Of a stretch of DNA of 64,000 bases, positions 52,139-60,479 are shown piece after piece; positions within the stretch are counted from its first letter, which is position 1, and the number at the start of each line of letters is the position of its first letter. The notes beneath the pieces are model-generated. The model searched no databases. It was given only the letters and a program-made list of their open reading frames with translations, and was not told the DNA's origin. The stretch is from positions 124,001 through 188,000 of the forward strand of contig CAVPMY010000017.1 in the NCBI GenBank assembly GCA_963706685.1, in the 5' to 3' direction. A program made the position numbers and the translations under genes. The stretch is from CADEEN01 sp963706685. GTDB lineage: Bacteria > Pseudomonadota > Gammaproteobacteria > Burkholderiales > Burkholderiaceae_C.

Positions 52139-53571
52139 CACGACAGATTCACGAAGCGCGGCGCCGGCAGCGACAGGTCATGCAGCATGCGCTGCCAGGC
52201 CGCGCGGCGCTGGGTGAGGCGCAGCTCGGCGTCGCTGGCCGTGCCGGTGCGCTGGCGCAGGCCGGATTCATCGATCAACACGCTGACGGTGGCGCGGCCC
52301 TTGACGGCGTTGGCCAGCGCGCGCACGAACGCGCCATGGGTCTCGCGCTCGGGCGTGGCGGTGGCGGCGAACAGCGCGGCCACATCGGCATCGGCATCCT
52401 CGAGCGCCGTGGCCGGCAGCGCATCTTCGGCGCCGAGGGGCAGCATCGGTTTGACGCGCGGCTGCGCGCCGGGGCCGATGGCATCGAGCAGGGCCTTGGG
52501 CATGGCCTTGACCTGCGCTGCGCTCAGCGTGTAGCTGTAGGGCAGCACGGTCACCGGCCGCGCCGTGGCCGGACCGTCACGCAGCAAGGTGCGAAAGTAC
52601 GGCTCGTCGAGCGGCAGCGACAGCGCCGCCGCCGCGCGGCGCACGCGCCACGCCGACCCTGCGGCCAGCGCCAGGCGCGGCAAGACGATGAACATGCCGA
52701 GCGTGATCGCGTACAGGTGAATCCAGCGTGCCGCGCGCTCGCCGGCGCTGCCTTCGGCGAAGCGCAACTGGGCCATCTCGTCGATGCCGGGCACGGCCAG
52801 GCCGCTCAGCGCGCTGGCCGGCGCGAACACCAGCGCCAGCGTGCGCTGCACCTGCTCGGCATCGAGCCAGGTGCTGTCCCAGCCGGCGCGGTAGTCGAAG
52901 GCCAGGCCGAAGACGTACATCGAGGCGATCACCATCAGGGCGAGCAGCGCCGCGGTCGCATGCATCACGCCGGCGACGCGCGCCTGCTGCACGCCGCCCG
53001 TGGCGACCATCCACTCGGCCGCAAATCGCGCCCGCGCCGCCACCAGCGGCGCCGCCTTGCCGCGCGCGGAAAAACGCGTGCGCGCGTCTTCGATCGCGTG
53101 CGCCAGCCAACCCGACGGACCGCGCCCGGACGCGAACAGCAACAACACGTAGACGATCAGGTTCCACAGCAACAGCGCCAGCACCGGCGGCGCGAGCAGG
53201 TTGATGCGGTGAGAGCCGCCGAGCACATCGCCGACGATGTAGGCCGCCACCGCCACCGCCAGCAGCAACAACAGCCAGCGCCAGGCGCGCGGGCCTTTGT
53301 TGTCTTGCAGCGGTGCGCGCCACGCCGCATCGCGCGCGGCCAGGCGCTTTTGCGCCAGTTGGGCGCGCTTGATGACAAAGCCCTGTGCCTTGGCCCGCTC
53401 GCCGCCCTCGCCGATCGCGCGCCGCGCCTCGCCGCTGGCCCAGGCGGCGTCGGCGGCGTCCCACGGCACGGCTGAGCCTGCGCCCACGGCCGCGCCCTGC
53501 CCGGCGGCCATGGGGGCGCCCTGTTCGACCGCGCGGATCCAGCACACGCTGGCCAGTTCGCTGTCGGTCAT
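52138..53571 (-). CDS. DUF2868 membrane protein
   Basis: This 477-residue protein has about four hydrophobic segments (near residues 98-115, 125-145, 205-225 and 285-305), the first two around LLLLLAVAVAAYIVGDVLGG and LLAPPVLALLLWNLIVYVLL. The C-terminal 150 residues are soluble. This layout fits DUF2868. Its stop overlaps the GTPase start, and the pair probably forms one complex at the inner membrane. The ATG at 53571 (MTDSELASVCWIRAVEQ) is the usual start. It is divergent from ohr. Confidence 0.82.
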   Translation of the reverse strand: MTDSELASVCWIRAVEQGAPMAAGQGAAVGAGSAVPWDAADAAWASGEARRAIGEGGERAKAQGFVIKRAQLAQKRLAARDAAWRAPLQDNKGPRAWRWLLLLLAVAVAAYIVGDVLGGSHRINLLAPPVLALLLWNLIVYVLLLFASGRGPSGWLAHAIEDARTRFSARGKAAPLVAARARFAAEWMVATGGVQQARVAGVMHATAALLALMVIASMYVFGLAFDYRAGWDSTWLDAEQVQRTLALVFAPASALSGLAVPGIDEMAQLRFAEGSAGERAARWIHLYAITLGMFIVLPRLALAAGSAWRVRRAAAALSLPLDEPYFRTLLRDGPATARPVTVLPYSYTLSAAQVKAMPKALLDAIGPGAQPRVKPMLPLGAEDALPATALEDADADVAALFAATATPERETHGAFVRALANAVKGRATVSVLIDESGLRQRTGTASDAELRLTQRRAAWQRMLHDLSLPAPRFVNLS

Positions 53572-53658
53572 GTTGTGAAATGGTCTTCTATCGGCATGGA
53601 TGCGATTCTGCGCGAGGACTGGCACACTGCGCGCCCACCCACACAACAGGAGCCCCGC

Positions 53659-54093
53659 ATGGCCATCGATACCGCGCTGTACACCGCACAAGCCACCTCC
53701 ACCGGCGGCCGCACCGGCACCACCAAATCATCCGACGGGCGCATCAGCCTGGATCTGTCCACGCCCAAGGGCCTGGGCGGCGACGACGGCCCAGGCACCA
53801 ACCCCGAGCAGCTTTTCGCCGCCGGCTATTCGGCCTGTTTCATCGGTGCGATGAAAGCCGTGGCCGCCAAGCAGAAGATCAATCTGCCGGCCGAGATCAG
53901 CAACACGGCCGAGGTGTCGGTCGGTCCGATGACCGGCAAGGCCGGCGCGTTTTCGATCATGGTGTCGATGAATGTGTCGGTTCCGGGTATGGACAAGGCA
54001 GCCGCCGAAGCACTGGTCAAGGCCGCGCACGAGGTCTGCCCGTATTCCAATGCGACGCGCGGCAACGTCGACGTGAAGTTCATCGTGGATTGA
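53659..54093 (+). CDS. ohr: Organic hydroperoxide resistance protein
   Basis: This 144-residue thiol peroxidase reduces organic hydroperoxides with lipoyl-type donors. It has LYTAQATSTGGRTG at the N-terminus, the GTNPEQLFAAGYSACFIGAM segment with the peroxidatic cysteine, and HEVCPYSNATRGN with the resolving cysteine. Length and motifs match Ohr. The ATG at 53659 has AGGAG six bases ahead. No OhrR gene lies next to it. Its 3' end overlaps the HlyD remnant on the other strand. Confidence 0.95.
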   Translation: MAIDTALYTAQATSTGGRTGTTKSSDGRISLDLSTPKGLGGDDGPGTNPEQLFAAGYSACFIGAMKAVAAKQKINLPAEISNTAEVSVGPMTGKAGAFSIMVSMNVSVPGMDKAAAEALVKAAHEVCPYSNATRGNVDVKFIVD

Positions 54094-54300
54094 CGCACGC
54101 GTAGACCTCGGCCGGCATGCCGGCCTGCACCTTGACTTCAGTGGCATTGCCGAGCGAGGCCGCGTCGGCCTCGACCATGGCCACGTAGTAAGGCTGGTTG
54201 GTGGCGCAATCGACCAGGCGGTCGGGCGAGACGTAGAACACCTTGCCCGCGACCATATGCGTTGTGCGGTACTTGAACGCGCTGAAGCGGATCTCGGCCG
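54080..54300 (-). pseudogene. HlyD-family adaptor remnant (C-terminal fragment)
   Basis: The minus strand encodes about 70 residues typical of the end of type I secretion adaptors: AEIRFSAFKYRTTHMVAGKV, FYVSPDRLVD, PYYVAMVEAD and VQAGMPAEVYACV. The stop is at 54080-54082, inside the ohr 3' end. Upstream of about 54300 the similarity stops where a plus-strand glycosyltransferase fragment begins. No start codon or N-terminal domain is present, so this is a gene remnant. Confidence 0.65.
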
Positions 54301-54494
54301 GCGGGCGGCTGGTGGATTTCTTCGACGCCGCCGCGATCGCGCAGACGACGCTCGAAGCCTTGGAAGCCCGCGCCGTGAGCGTTGCGCTCGCGGCGCAGGC
54401 GCGCAGCGATGCGCAGCGTTACAGCCGGAATCTGGGGCTGGACGGGTATGAGGAATTGTTGAAGCCGCCGAGCGCAATGCCCGGGAGTGCGTGA
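54300..54494 (+). pseudogene. Glycosyltransferase remnant (C-terminal fragment)
   Basis: About 64 residues resemble the end of GT4-type glycosyltransferases: GRLVDFFDAAAIAQTTLEAL followed by a helical Ala/Arg-rich segment and YSRNLGLDGYEELL. The N-terminal and nucleotide-sugar domains are missing. The fragment abuts the HlyD remnant head to head near 54300. The frame is open back to 54243, but the upstream part reads through the HlyD fragment. Confidence 0.55.
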
Positions 54495-54500
54495 TTGCCC

Positions 54501-55433
54501 TCAGGCAAGCAACTCGAGCAGCAACTCGACCCGCGCCTGCGGCGGCGAGAGTGCACCCGCAGAGCGCAGCAGCGTTTGCCCGATCACCGATCCGGCAGCG
54601 CAGCGCGTGCTGCGCAGCACCTGCACGCCGGCGGCTTGCGCGCGCAACAGCGCGGCTTCCAGATCGCGGTGCAGGGTGCCGTTGCCGGTGCCGGCAGCCA
54701 CGATGCCGTGCACGCCCTGCGCCACCAGGGCATCGACCAGCTGGCTTGTCGCACCGGTATGGCTCATGACGATCTCGATGCGCGGCCACTGCGCCGCATC
54801 GCGCGCGAGTTGTTCCAGGCCGAGCGCCTCGGCACGTGGCGCCTCGCCGAACCAGCGCAGCGTGCCTTCTTCGAGCACGGCCAGCGGGCCGGCATCGCCG
54901 GCCCAGAACGCATCGATTCGGTAGCTGTGCATCTTGCGCAATTGCGCGCCCGCCCAGACGCGACCGCCGATGGCCACGAGCACGCCGTGCGCGTTGGCGT
55001 CGCGTGCCGTGGTTACGGCGTCGAGCAGGTTCTGCGGCCCGTCGGCGGCGATCGACGTCGCCGGTCGGATGGCGGCGGTGAGAACCAGCGGTTTGAACGG
55101 CGCCAGCACACGGTGCAGCAGATAGGCGGTTTCTTCCAGCGTGTCGGTGCCGTGGGTGACGACGACTCCGGCCACGTCGGCGCGCGACAGGTGAAACGCA
55201 GCGCGTGCGGCCAGGGCCTGCCAGGTCGTGTAGTCCATGTCCTTGCTGTCGAGCTGCGCGATCTGCTCGCACTCGAGCTCGAGTTCGCTCAAGCCCGGCA
55301 CGGCGGCCACGAGGTGGCCCACGCCGAGCTGGGCTGCCGCATAGCCGACGGCATCGGCGGCGCTGGCGGCAGTGCCGGCGATGGTGCCGCCGGTGCCGAG
55401 GATGACCACTTTGCTGGCGAGAGTGCTTGCCAT
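54501..55433 (-). CDS. L-asparaginase
   Basis: This 310-residue enzyme hydrolyses asparagine to aspartate and ammonia. The two catalytic threonine motifs are ILGTGGTIAG (residues 11-20) and VTHGTDTLEETAYLL, with SIAADGPQNL between them. No signal peptide is seen, which suggests a cytoplasmic form. The ATG at 55433 faces lexA, and the lexA SOS boxes begin 10 bases upstream of this start, so LexA binding could affect both genes. Confidence 0.93.
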   Translation of the reverse strand: MASTLASKVVILGTGGTIAGTAASAADAVGYAAAQLGVGHLVAAVPGLSELELECEQIAQLDSKDMDYTTWQALAARAAFHLSRADVAGVVVTHGTDTLEETAYLLHRVLAPFKPLVLTAAIRPATSIAADGPQNLLDAVTTARDANAHGVLVAIGGRVWAGAQLRKMHSYRIDAFWAGDAGPLAVLEEGTLRWFGEAPRAEALGLEQLARDAAQWPRIEIVMSHTGATSQLVDALVAQGVHGIVAAGTGNGTLHRDLEAALLRAQAAGVQVLRSTRCAAGSVIGQTLLRSAGALSPPQARVELLLELLA

Positions 55434-55443
55434 GATTTGCTAT

Positions 55444-55459
55444 CTGGATAAAAATACAG
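55444..55459 (+). promoter_or_regulatory. SOS box (LexA operator) upstream of lexA
   Basis: CTGGATAAAAATACAG fits the CTG-N10-CAG LexA consensus with an A/T-rich centre. It lies 45 bases before the lexA ATG, as expected for autoregulation. Confidence 0.88.
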
Positions 55460-55462
55460 TCA

Positions 55463-55478
55463 CTGGACAAACTCCCAG
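55463..55478 (+). promoter_or_regulatory. Possible second, weaker SOS box
   Basis: CTGGACAAACTCCCAG also has CTG-N10-CAG spacing and starts three bases after the first box. Its centre is less A/T-rich, so affinity is probably lower. E. coli lexA likewise has two boxes. Confidence 0.5.
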
Positions 55479-55503
55479 GCTGCCACCCGAGCGGCCCCAA
55501 GCC

Positions 55504-56184
55504 ATGGAAGAACGCGCCAAGCTTACCGACCGCCAGCAGCAGATTCTCGATCTGGTGCAAAGCGCCATCGCGCGCACCGGCGCCCCGCCGACCCGCGCCG
55601 AGATCGCCGCCGAGCTCGGCTTTCGCTCGCCCAACGCCGCCGAGGAGCATCTGCAGGCGCTGGCGCGCAAGGGCGTGATCGAACTCATCGGCGGCACCTC
55701 GCGCGGCATCCGGCTGCGGCCCGACGCCCTGAAAAGGTTGAACCAGATGCGCGGCAAGCAGTTCATGCTGCCGCTGCCCAGCCTGTCGCAGCTCAACCTG
55801 CCGCTGGTCGGCCGCGTGGCGGCCGGCAGCCCGATCCTGGCCCAGGAACACATCGACCAGACCTACGTCGTCGAAGCCACGATGTTCCCGCGCCGCCCCG
55901 ACTACCTGCTGCGCGTGCGCGGCATGAGCATGCGCGACGCTGGCATCATGGACGGCGACCTGCTGGCGGTGAAACAAAGCAAGGACGCTACCAATGGCCA
56001 GATCATCGTTGCCCGCATCGGCGACGAGGTCACCGTCAAACGCTTCAAGCGCGTGCGCAACCATATCGAGCTGCATGCCGAGAACCCGGATTTCGAGCCG
56101 ATCATCGTCAAGCTCAGCGATGCCGAAGTATTCGCCATCGAGGGCATCGCGGTCGGACTCATCCGCAACACGATGCTGATGTGA
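55504..56184 (+). CDS. lexA: LexA repressor
   Basis: This 226-residue SOS repressor has an N-terminal winged helix (KLTDRQQQILDLVQ, then PPTRAEIAAELGFRSPNAAEEHL), the Ala-Gly cleavage site in GRVAAGSPI, the catalytic serine in RGMSMRDAGIMDGD and the lysine in DEVTVKRFKR. The start is ATG 55504; earlier in-frame ATGs would overlap the SOS boxes. The gene is followed within one base by the GST gene, which may therefore be SOS-linked. Confidence 0.96.
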   Translation: MEERAKLTDRQQQILDLVQSAIARTGAPPTRAEIAAELGFRSPNAAEEHLQALARKGVIELIGGTSRGIRLRPDALKRLNQMRGKQFMLPLPSLSQLNLPLVGRVAAGSPILAQEHIDQTYVVEATMFPRRPDYLLRVRGMSMRDAGIMDGDLLAVKQSKDATNGQIIVARIGDEVTVKRFKRVRNHIELHAENPDFEPIIVKLSDAEVFAIEGIAVGLIRNTMLM

Positions 56185-56185
56185 C

Positions 56186-56876
56186 GTGACAAAGACGGCG
56201 CGCGAGTACGTGCTCTACGGCAGCCGCAATTCCGGCTCGGCGGCCGTGGAATGCGCACTCGAGCTGGCGCGTGCACCGTACCGCATCGTCAGCGCCGCCA
56301 CGTGGGACAAGACCGCGGCCTTCGACGAGCTGAAGCGCGTCAACCCGCTGCACCAGATTCCGACGCTGGTCTGCCCGGACGGCACGGTGCTCAGCGAGAG
56401 CGCGGCCATCCTGATCCACCTCGGCCTGGCGCATCCGACGTCAAGGCTGCTGCCGGCCAAGGCCTCGCAGCGCGCACAGGCCGTTCGCGCCATGGTCTTC
56501 ATCGCGGCCAACTGCTACGCCGCCATCGGCGTCATCGACTACCCCGAGCGCTGGAACGGCAAGGGCGACAAGGCTGCCAACGAGCGCTTGCGCAAAGGCG
56601 CGCGGCGCCGCTTGCACCAGCTCTGGACGGTGTTTGCGGACACCTGCGGCGATGCCTTGGTCAACGAACCGCCGTCGCGCTTTCTCTTCGGCGCGCAGCC
56701 CGGTGCCACCGACATCCTGGCCGCCGTGGTCTCGCGCTGGTCCGGCGCGCGCAAGCACCTGGCCAAACACCGGCCGGCGCTTCACGCGATGCTCGAGCGC
56801 GTCGAAGCGCCACCCCAGGCTGGCGCCGGTGTTCGATCGGCACTGGGGCAGCGGGCCGCTGGTGATCGGCTCATGA
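56186..56876 (+). pseudogene. Glutathione S-transferase family protein with one frameshift
   Basis: The thioredoxin-like N-terminal domain (YVLYGSRNSGSAAVECALEL, HQIPTLVCPDG, LSESAAILIHL) and the helical C-terminal domain fit GSTs. Near 56807-56810 the frame shifts: the first frame continues into PPQAGAGVRS, whereas the frame one base later reads HPRLAPVFDRHWGSGP and stops at 56876. The second is the usual GST ending and its TGA overlaps the next ATG as ATGA. Removing one base gives VEAHPRLAPVF and about 229 residues. Without that correction the gene reads as a fusion with the HhH protein. The start is GTG 56186. Confidence 0.8.
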
Positions 56877-57181
56877 ACGCCGCGCGCATCAAGTCGCCCA
56901 AGGCTGCCCGTGCCGAGGACTGCGTGGTGCTCGAAGACCTGCCCAACATCGGTCCCTCGATCGCCACGGATCTGCGCCTGATCGGCGTCAGCACGCCGCA
57001 CCAGCTCAAAGGCCGCGATGCCTTCGTGCTCTACCAGCAACTCAATGCCGCCACCGGCACGCGGCAAGACCCCTGCGTGCTCGACACCTTCATGGCCGCT
57101 GTGGATTTCATGAACGGCGCCGCGGCGGCACCCTGGTGGGCCTATACCGCGCAACGCAAGGCGCTGTTCGGCGCAGTCTGA
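56873..57181 (+). CDS. Helix-hairpin-helix protein of the Cdd1 / pathogenicity-locus family
   Basis: This 102-residue protein has a helix-hairpin-helix motif (LEDLPNIGPSIATDLRLIG) and the conserved region GRDAFVLYQQLNAATG, DPCVLDTFMAAVDFMNG and PWWAYTAQRK. This is the Cdd1-type (PF11731) family, sometimes called mitomycin resistance-like. A DNA-binding role is inferred from the HhH motif. The ATG at 56873 overlaps the end of the repaired GST frame, so the two are probably separate coupled genes rather than one fusion. Confidence 0.8.
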   Translation: MNAARIKSPKAARAEDCVVLEDLPNIGPSIATDLRLIGVSTPHQLKGRDAFVLYQQLNAATGTRQDPCVLDTFMAAVDFMNGAAAAPWWAYTAQRKALFGAV

Positions 57182-57191
57182 GGAGCCGCTG

Positions 57192-57620
57192 ATGCATCCA
57201 ACCGGTCACAGCAATCCACAACGCGCCGTGGGCACTTTCACCGTGCAAATCAAACCGCTGGGCGAACCGTCCGCGGTGCCGGCCGGCGCCACGCCGCTGG
57301 CGCATCTGTCACTCGACAAGGTGTTCAGCGGCGACATGAGCGGCAGCAGCCACGGCGACATGCTCACCGCCGTTACGCCCACGCGCGGCTCTGCAGGCTA
57401 TGTGGCGCTGGAGCGCTTTGCCGGCGCGCTGCACGGCCGCCAAGGCAGCTTCGTGCTGCAACACAGCGGCACGATGAGCGCGATCGGCGGCCAGCAGTTG
57501 TCGATCACGATCGTGCCCGACTCAGGTACCGACGGGCTTGAAGGCATCAGTGGCCGCTTCTCGCTCAAGATCGAGGACGGCCTGCACCACTACGCGTTGG
57601 CCTATGAACTGCCGGCGTGA
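57192..57620 (+). CDS. DUF3224 protein
   Basis: This 142-residue protein fits DUF3224, a small lipocalin-like beta-barrel family: GTFTVQIKPLGEP, SLDKVFSGDMSGSSHGDML, GYVALERFAGALHGRQGSFVLQHSG and the ending GRFSLKIEDGLHHYAL. The function is unknown. It starts 10 bases after the HhH gene in the same direction and may share its transcript. ATG at 57192. Confidence 0.88.
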   Translation: MHPTGHSNPQRAVGTFTVQIKPLGEPSAVPAGATPLAHLSLDKVFSGDMSGSSHGDMLTAVTPTRGSAGYVALERFAGALHGRQGSFVLQHSGTMSAIGGQQLSITIVPDSGTDGLEGISGRFSLKIEDGLHHYALAYELPA

Positions 57621-57659
57621 GCGCGGCGGTTCACGCTCACAGCGCCGCTCTTCGAACGC

Positions 57660-57842
57660 TCATTGGGACCGCGCATCGATCGTCATCAACGCACGATCGG
57701 CGCTGCTGCGATGCCACTCACGTTCGCGCCGTTCCAGGTCGGCCAGGCTCTGCGATTGGGCGAGATAGGCCTCCAGTCCGCCCTGCTCGCTGCGAGTCAG
57801 TGACGAGAGGAAGGAACGGAAGGCAAGCAATGCGGTTTTCAT
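57660..57842 (-). CDS. Small DUF3563-like protein
   Basis: This 60-residue protein contains GLEAYLAQSQSLADLERRER, which resembles the DUF3563 core (a YLA-x(5)-DLERR pattern). Such tiny proteins are common in Burkholderiales and have no known function. The ATG at 57842 has AGGA six bases ahead and a 10-bp palindrome 11 bases upstream. It converges with the DUF3224 gene. Confidence 0.7.
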   Translation of the reverse strand: MKTALLAFRSFLSSLTRSEQGGLEAYLAQSQSLADLERREREWHRSSADRALMTIDARSQ

Positions 57843-57852
57843 TTGAATCCTA

Positions 57853-57862
57853 GGGTTAACCC
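57853..57862. promoter_or_regulatory. Palindrome GGGTTAACCC upstream of the DUF3563-like gene
   Basis: This perfect 10-bp palindrome lies 11 bases before the DUF3563-like ATG, in a 164-base gap between that gene and the penicillin acylase. It has the size of a half-site dimer operator. No known regulator can be assigned from the sequence. Confidence 0.45.
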
Positions 57863-58006
57863 GTATTCTAGGCCTTCGAATCCCGCAATGAACCTGCTTT
57901 CTTTCGCCATCCGGAATCTAGAGGACAGACCCTCGATTCAGTCAGCGGCGCTGTGCCGAAGTGGGCGACGTCCGGCAGCCAACGCTGTCGCGCCCCGACC
58001 AGCGAC

Positions 58007-60463
58007 TCAAGGCAGCAGCCGCAGCGCGTGCGCATGGGGGGTCTGCGGGCTCCACAGGCTCACGTACTCCACCCGCGCCCATGGCGCCACAAAGGAGCGG
58101 AACTGCGCTGTCCACGGCAGCCCCGACTGCCCGGTCGAGTGCATGACACGCGAGCGCGACGGATCGCCGAGGTCGTAGATCGCACGCAGCGACGGCGCGT
58201 GCTCGTTCAAGTAGAGCTCGCCGGTGTCGGCATCGGGCTTGACGCCGACACGGCCGACATTCAGGGTGTAGGTGTCGCCGCCGGTCGGTACGCGCAATTC
58301 GAACAACGGCGCCAGCAGCCTGACGCGAGACAAGGGCCGGTGCTCGCTGCGTGCCACATGGGCGTCGCCCCAGCGCCAGCGCGACACGTCGGCACCGAAG
58401 CGCTGCTGCAACTCGTCGAGCGCTCGCGTCAGCGCCAGGCCGCTCTGCTGCTCGCAGGTCTCGGCCTGGTCGGCCGTGGTCTTGTCGTCGCACCACCAGG
58501 CGTCGTTGCGCTCGAGAACGCCTTCGAGCGCATCGCGAAAGCTGCGCGCGCCGAGCACGCGCTCGTAGACCACCGGGCCGCCGAGTTCGTCGATGAACAG
58601 CGCGCGCACGAGCTGGCGCGACCAGGCCCAGAAGATCAGCGGCGCCGCCGCATCGGCCTTCATCTCGCCGTTGAAGTGCTTCAGCGCCGCTTGCGCGGCC
58701 GCAGCGAGCCGGTGATCCGACTGCGCGCGCTGCAGCCACGGCAGGATGCGCGGCGTGGCCAGCGACAGCACGTCGGCCTGCATCGCCGCCATGTCGTCGA
58801 TCGAATGTTTCGCGCGCGAACGCAGCAGTTGTTCGATGCGCTGCTGGCGGTACGGCGGCGCCCACTCGCTGCTCAGATAGTGGGGGTAGTCGGGCCCGTG
58901 GATGCGATGGTTGGCGGTGGCGATCCAGCCGCGCGCCGGTTGCGCTTCGCGCGGCGTCTGCGCAGCGGGCACAAAACCGTCCCAGTCGTAGCGCGCGTCC
59001 CAGCCCGGCGCCGGCACCAGGCCCTTCAAGTCGTTGTCGGGCTTGCGCACCGGCACCCGGCCGGGTGAGACCTCGGCGATCTGCCCATCGCGGTCGGCCA
59101 CCACCATGTTCTGCATCGGCGCCATCCACAGGCGGGTGACGGCGTCGACAAACGCTGCGGCCGATCGCGCCCGGTTGATCGCCAGCCCGGCCGCGATCGG
59201 ATCGGCGTCGGCATCGAGCGCGGTCCAGCGCATCGCGATGCCGTAGCTCGCGTTGCCGTCCGTGCCCACGACCTCGCCGGTCGCTCCACCGGCGTCGGAA
59301 ATGATCGGCCCATGGCGCGACTGGCGAACGACCAGGTTCTCGCTCTTCGCACCCTTGATGTGGATGTCCTCGGCCACGCTGCCCGCGCGCTGCCAGCCGC
59401 GCGGCGTTTGCACCTGCATCGGATCGTCGGGCTTGAAGCGTTCGAGGTACAGGTCCTGCACGTCGGGGCCGGTGTTGGTGAAGCCCCAGGCGATGTGCTG
59501 GTTCTGGCCGAGCACCACCATCGGCAGGCCGGGCATGGTGGCGCCGGCCGACTGGAAACCGCCTTCGCCGGCGACCTCGATGCGCGCGAAGTACCAGAGC
59601 GCCGGTGTCGTGATCTTCAGGTGCGGGTCATTGGCCAGCAACGGCTTGCCGCTGTCGGTGTGCGTGCCGGCGACCACCCAGTTGTTAGAACCCACGCCTT
59701 CAACGCCCGACGGCGGCGCGATGGCTTGCAGGTGATCGATCTGCTGCGCCGACAACGCCGTCAGCCCGCCCATCAGCTTGAACGAGCGCAGCAGCGCCGC
59801 GTAGTCGGCCGTGGGCAGCGGCAACTCGCCTGGGTACGGCGGCAGCAATTGGTTGATGCGCTCGACGGGCAGCGTCAGCGCCAGGCGCGCGCGCAGCAGC
59901 TCGGTGTTCCAGTTGCCGCCCAGATCCCAGGCCATCATGATCGACCAGGCCAGGCTGTCGACAGGCGTCCAATCCTGCACCGGCACGCCCAGCAGCAGCA
60001 TCTCCGGTGGCCGCGCCTTCAGGTGATTTCGCTGCCAGGCGTTGATGCCGGCCGCGTAGGCGCTGAGCACGCGCTTCGATTCGTCGCCGAGCTGCGCCCA
60101 TTGCGCCTCGGCTGCACGGCGCACGCCGAGGGCGCGCAGGAACTTGTCGGTGCCCTGCGCCGCCGGCCCCAGGGCCTCGGACAGCCGGCCGCTGCCGATG
60201 CGGCGATGCGTCTCGAGCTGCCACAGCCTGTCCTGCGCATGCACCAGGCCGAGGCCGAACGCGGCGTCTTCGACACTCGCCGCACGGATCGTCGGGATGC
60301 CGTGCTCGTCGCGATCGATGGTGACGGCGGCGCCGATGCCGCTGATGCGCAACTCGCCATCATGCTGCGGCGTGGCCCGCCACAGGTAGATCACCAACGC
60401 TGCCGATGCCAGCAGCAGCAGCGCCGCCAACGCAACGACGAAGCGCCGCAGCCAGCGAATCAT
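58007..60463 (-). CDS. Penicillin acylase family amidohydrolase
   Basis: This 818-residue Ntn-hydrolase precursor has an N-terminal hydrophobic segment (residues 7-27), an alpha-chain region with DEHGIPTIRA and GLGLVHAQDRLWQLE, and the nucleophile Ser259 in GVGSNNWVVAG, where self-cleavage creates the beta chain. Length and motifs fit penicillin G/acyl-homoserine lactone acylases. The protein is likely periplasmic. The substrate is not predictable: a penicillin, a homoserine lactone or another amide. ATG 60463 (MIRWLRRFVV) is used; the frame is open further upstream. It lies 16 bases after the DUF1993 gene. Confidence 0.9.
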   Translation of the reverse strand: MIRWLRRFVVALAALLLLASAALVIYLWRATPQHDGELRISGIGAAVTIDRDEHGIPTIRAASVEDAAFGLGLVHAQDRLWQLETHRRIGSGRLSEALGPAAQGTDKFLRALGVRRAAEAQWAQLGDESKRVLSAYAAGINAWQRNHLKARPPEMLLLGVPVQDWTPVDSLAWSIMMAWDLGGNWNTELLRARLALTLPVERINQLLPPYPGELPLPTADYAALLRSFKLMGGLTALSAQQIDHLQAIAPPSGVEGVGSNNWVVAGTHTDSGKPLLANDPHLKITTPALWYFARIEVAGEGGFQSAGATMPGLPMVVLGQNQHIAWGFTNTGPDVQDLYLERFKPDDPMQVQTPRGWQRAGSVAEDIHIKGAKSENLVVRQSRHGPIISDAGGATGEVVGTDGNASYGIAMRWTALDADADPIAAGLAINRARSAAAFVDAVTRLWMAPMQNMVVADRDGQIAEVSPGRVPVRKPDNDLKGLVPAPGWDARYDWDGFVPAAQTPREAQPARGWIATANHRIHGPDYPHYLSSEWAPPYRQQRIEQLLRSRAKHSIDDMAAMQADVLSLATPRILPWLQRAQSDHRLAAAAQAALKHFNGEMKADAAAPLIFWAWSRQLVRALFIDELGGPVVYERVLGARSFRDALEGVLERNDAWWCDDKTTADQAETCEQQSGLALTRALDELQQRFGADVSRWRWGDAHVARSEHRPLSRVRLLAPLFELRVPTGGDTYTLNVGRVGVKPDADTGELYLNEHAPSLRAIYDLGDPSRSRVMHSTGQSGLPWTAQFRSFVAPWARVEYVSLWSPQTPHAHALRLLP

Positions 60464-60479
60464 GGCCGCGGCAACGGCA

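Noticed and set aside
56186..57181. Novel GST-HhH fusion protein
   Set aside because: The normal GST ending and an ATGA-coupled start for the HhH gene appear when one base is removed near 56808.
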